Positions 62,466-64,000 of a DNA stretch of 64,000 bases are shown here, piece by piece (the stretch's first letter is position 1; every line of letters begins with the position of its first letter). The translations under genes and the position numbers were made by a program. The notes under the pieces are model-generated. The model was not told the origin of the DNA. It saw only the letters and a program-made list of their open reading frames with translations, and searched no databases. Source of the stretch: Flavobacteriales bacterium (lineage in GTDB: Bacteria; Bacteroidota; Bacteroidia; Flavobacteriales; CAJXXR01); contig JAOAQX010000023.1 of assembly GCA_025210805.1 (NCBI GenBank), positions 62,001 through 126,000 of the forward strand. The letters are read 5' to 3'.

Positions 62466-63074
62466 TTATTTGATTTTTAAATCTAATAAAAGTTTACCAT
62501 TTACATAGCCCTTATAATGATCGCCTATTGCTACTTTCCCCACTCCTGCTGGTGTTCCTGTAAAAATTAGATCTCCTTTTTTTAGGGTGATATATTGAGA
62601 AACATATTCAATAAATTCATCTACTGAATAGAGCATTTTTTGAGGGTCACCTTTCTGAACAGATACCTCGTTTTTAAACAATTCGAAATTCAAAGAATCA
62701 ATTGCATTTTCCTCAACAGGAATAAATGCACCTACAGGAGCAGCGCCGTCCCAAGATTTTGCTAATTCCCAAGGGAGTCCTTTTTCTTTACACTTTTCTT
62801 GAATATCTCGTGCCGTAAGATCTAGCCCAATAGATAAACTGGAGTAATATTTATGAGCAAATTGCTTTTTTATATGCTTTCCTGCTTTATCTATTTTTAT
62901 CACCAATTCTGCTTCATAGTGAATGTTTTCACTAAAACTAGGCAAATAAAGTTCATTTTTATTATTGAGCCAAGCATTGTCAGATTTTGTAAAAACTAAA
63001 GGAGCATCGGGTTTTTCATTTCCAAGCTCCTTGATATGTTCAACATAATTTCTTCCGATACAAACTATTTTCAT
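62466..63074 (-). CDS. Fumarylacetoacetate hydrolase-fold protein (FahD-like acylpyruvase/decarboxylase)
   Basis: A 202-residue protein of the short FAH family. Seen: KIVCIGRNYVEHIKELG, then KSDNAWL, the metal-binding EAELVIKI and GLDLTARDIQ, and FTGTPAGVG. It is half the size of true fumarylacetoacetase (present at 53455) and closer to FahD-type oxaloacetate decarboxylase/acylpyruvate hydrolase. Two bases separate it from the DUF1684 gene. Confidence 0.9.
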   Translation of the reverse strand: MKIVCIGRNYVEHIKELGNEKPDAPLVFTKSDNAWLNNKNELYLPSFSENIHYEAELVIKIDKAGKHIKKQFAHKYYSSLSIGLDLTARDIQEKCKEKGLPWELAKSWDGAAPVGAFIPVEENAIDSLNFELFKNEVSVQKGDPQKMLYSVDEFIEYVSQYITLKKGDLIFTGTPAGVGKVAIGDHYKGYVNGKLLLDLKIK

Positions 63075-63076
63075 AC

Positions 63077-63679
63077 TTAGTTTTTGTTTTCAATCCAGTG
63101 GATAATTTCTTCTGAAAAGGGTTCTACTTTTGGCGAAATTACTTTTTCTAAATTCCCCTCCTCTCCTATCAAATATTTCTGGAAATTCCATTTTACTTTG
63201 CTGTCCATCAATCCATTTTTAGATTTCTCTGTTAAGAACTGATAAATAGGATGTTTTTCTTTTCCTTTTACAGTTACTTTTGCCATTATTGGGAAAGTAA
63301 CACCATAATTTTCTTTACAAAATGTAGCGATTTCTTTATGTGTTCCTGGTTCTTGCCCCATAAAATCATTGGATGGAAATCCTATAATTTCTAATGAGTC
63401 TTGGTATTTTTTATACAAAGCTTCTAGATCTTCATATTGATAAGTAAGTCCGCACTTGGATGCAGTATTCACAATCAAGATTTTTTTTCCTTTTAGTTTT
63501 GAAAAATCAAAAAGTCCCTCCTGGATATTTGGAACAGCAGAAAACTGGTAAATGGTCTGATTATGACCCTCAAAATCATGAGTCATTTTGATTGCTTCTT
63601 GTTTGTTTTTACAAGAACCTAAGAATCCTAAAAACAAAATACCAATAAGGTATATCAAACTATTTCTTTTCTTTTTCAC
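63077..63679 (-). CDS. Glutathione peroxidase family lipoprotein
   Basis: A 200-residue protein with a lipoprotein signal (LIGILFLGFLGSC). The thiol-peroxidase core has the catalytic Cys in NTASKCGLT, FPSNDFMGQEPGT (Gln) and VKWNFQKYL (Trp). It reduces peroxides, probably with thioredoxin-type donors, at the cell envelope. The start is GTG at 63679, which overlaps the PASTA gene by 20 bp; no ATG is suitable. Confidence 0.88.
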   Translation of the reverse strand: MKKKRNSLIYLIGILFLGFLGSCKNKQEAIKMTHDFEGHNQTIYQFSAVPNIQEGLFDFSKLKGKKILIVNTASKCGLTYQYEDLEALYKKYQDSLEIIGFPSNDFMGQEPGTHKEIATFCKENYGVTFPIMAKVTVKGKEKHPIYQFLTEKSKNGLMDSKVKWNFQKYLIGEEGNLEKVISPKVEPFSEEIIHWIENKN

Positions 63680-64000
63680 CGCTTCCTTTTTTTCTTACCC
63701 AAAGACTTACCGCATGGCCTGGATTATAAATTTCACCTCTGGTTCTTCTAGGTGACTGTTTATAGATTTCTATTTCGTCTTCTTTTAAATTCTTGGCATT
63801 TTCATCATAACGTATTGCGCCAATATTGAGTCCCAAAGACCAAATTTTATCTTTTGCTTCACTTAAATTCAAATCAATAACACCTGGAATACTCGATCTT
63901 TTTCCACTTGTTTTTCCAAGTAGTACACTGATATTAGATTTTTTCCCAATTTTAGTTCCTACGGGGATAGATTTTCCGTTTTGTGTAATATCCAAGATGA
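63660..64000 (-). CDS. PASTA-domain protein, C-terminal part (cut by window edge)
   Basis: The frame is open at the window end and encodes at least 112 residues: the end of one PASTA domain, a second PASTA domain (IPGVIDLNLSEAKDKIWSLGLNIG) and a basic tail with KKGSGEKEKK. PASTA domains bind peptidoglycan or beta-lactams and occur in Ser/Thr kinases and PBPs; in Bacteroidota many are small membrane proteins. The N-terminus lies outside. Confidence 0.8.
   Translation of the reverse strand, partial: ILDITQNGKSIPVGTKIGKKSNISVLLGKTSGKRSSIPGVIDLNLSEAKDKIWSLGLNIGAIRYDENAKNLKEDEIEIYKQSPRRTRGEIYNPGHAVSLWVRKKGSGEKEKK

Noticed and set aside
61153-63995. Cassette-like cluster at the right end
   Set aside because: All genes are on the minus strand and close together, but they overlap as an ordinary operon and there are no repeats or AAC/GTT palindromes between them.

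Overview
The window looks like a chromosomal segment of an AT-rich member of the Flavobacteriia (Bacteroidota). The signs are the family-typical housekeeping genes (long-form urocanate hydratase, DPP III-like peptidase, CarbopepD_reg and DUF5522 proteins), promoters with the Bacteroidota -7 box TAnnTTTG close to start codons, few Shine-Dalgarno sequences, and a probable Flavo-1-type RNA element. The genus cannot be fixed from what is visible.

Layout. 1-2.6 kb: a cut-off unknown gene, a frameshifted small gene, and a divergent LysR regulator/SDR pair. 2.8-5.4 kb: accessory cluster I. 5.4-15.2 kb: chromosomal genes (membrane protein plus Crp-like regulator, MepB, synapsin-like ATP-grasp, ornithine aminotransferase, lipoprotein, RlmD, RF3, a beta-lactamase-fold protein without its catalytic residues). 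15.3-18.6 kb: accessory cluster II. 18.7-33 kb: hutU, hisS, THUMP methyltransferase, TlpA-like lipoprotein, murA, vanW, DPP III, and a histidine kinase/response regulator system. 33.5-41.4 kb: one compact plus-strand run hmgL-cinA-beta-helix lipoprotein-mscS-xseA-xseB-thymidine phosphorylase. 41.4-53.3 kb: accessory cluster III. 53.4-64 kb: fumarylacetoacetase, glyA, tRNA-Ser(UGA), meaB, Vat-like acetyltransferase beside a Qnr-like pentapeptide protein, pseudouridine synthase, FAH-family protein, glutathione peroxidase and a PASTA protein.

The most unusual content is the three accessory clusters. All their genes lie on the minus strand, mostly one gene per unit, with unrelated products: AbiJ-, HEPN- and STAND-type putative defence proteins, Fic, SMI1/KNR4, CPBP protease, GNAT, VOC, lipoproteins. 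Units are separated by repeated non-coding sequence: four copies of a leader repeat (B, always upstream of a unit gene's start) and seven copies of a spacer repeat (A, always downstream of a stop). Both contain imperfect palindromes ending in AAC...GTT, like integron attC sites. In several units the first and last bases are complementary to each other, unit by unit, as in integron gene cassettes. No integrase gene is in the window, so these would be integrase-less attC clusters. Cassette-associated remnants resembling a group II intron lie in the opposite orientation to the cassette genes. A 46-bp piece of the fumarylacetoacetase gene stranded in cluster II, next to a leader copy, shows that DNA from the cluster III border was copied or rearranged into cluster II.

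The candidate defence gene of most interest (50327-52987) combines an N-terminal HEPN-like motif, an NB-ARC/STAND NTPase, TPR-like repeats and a C-terminal cold-shock-like domain. Other observations are a two-component operon bracketed by matching palindromic elements with a possible small RNA after the second, a translationally coupled 17-codon leader ORF ahead of hmgL, and a 65-nt element found both in the spacer repeats and downstream of glyA.
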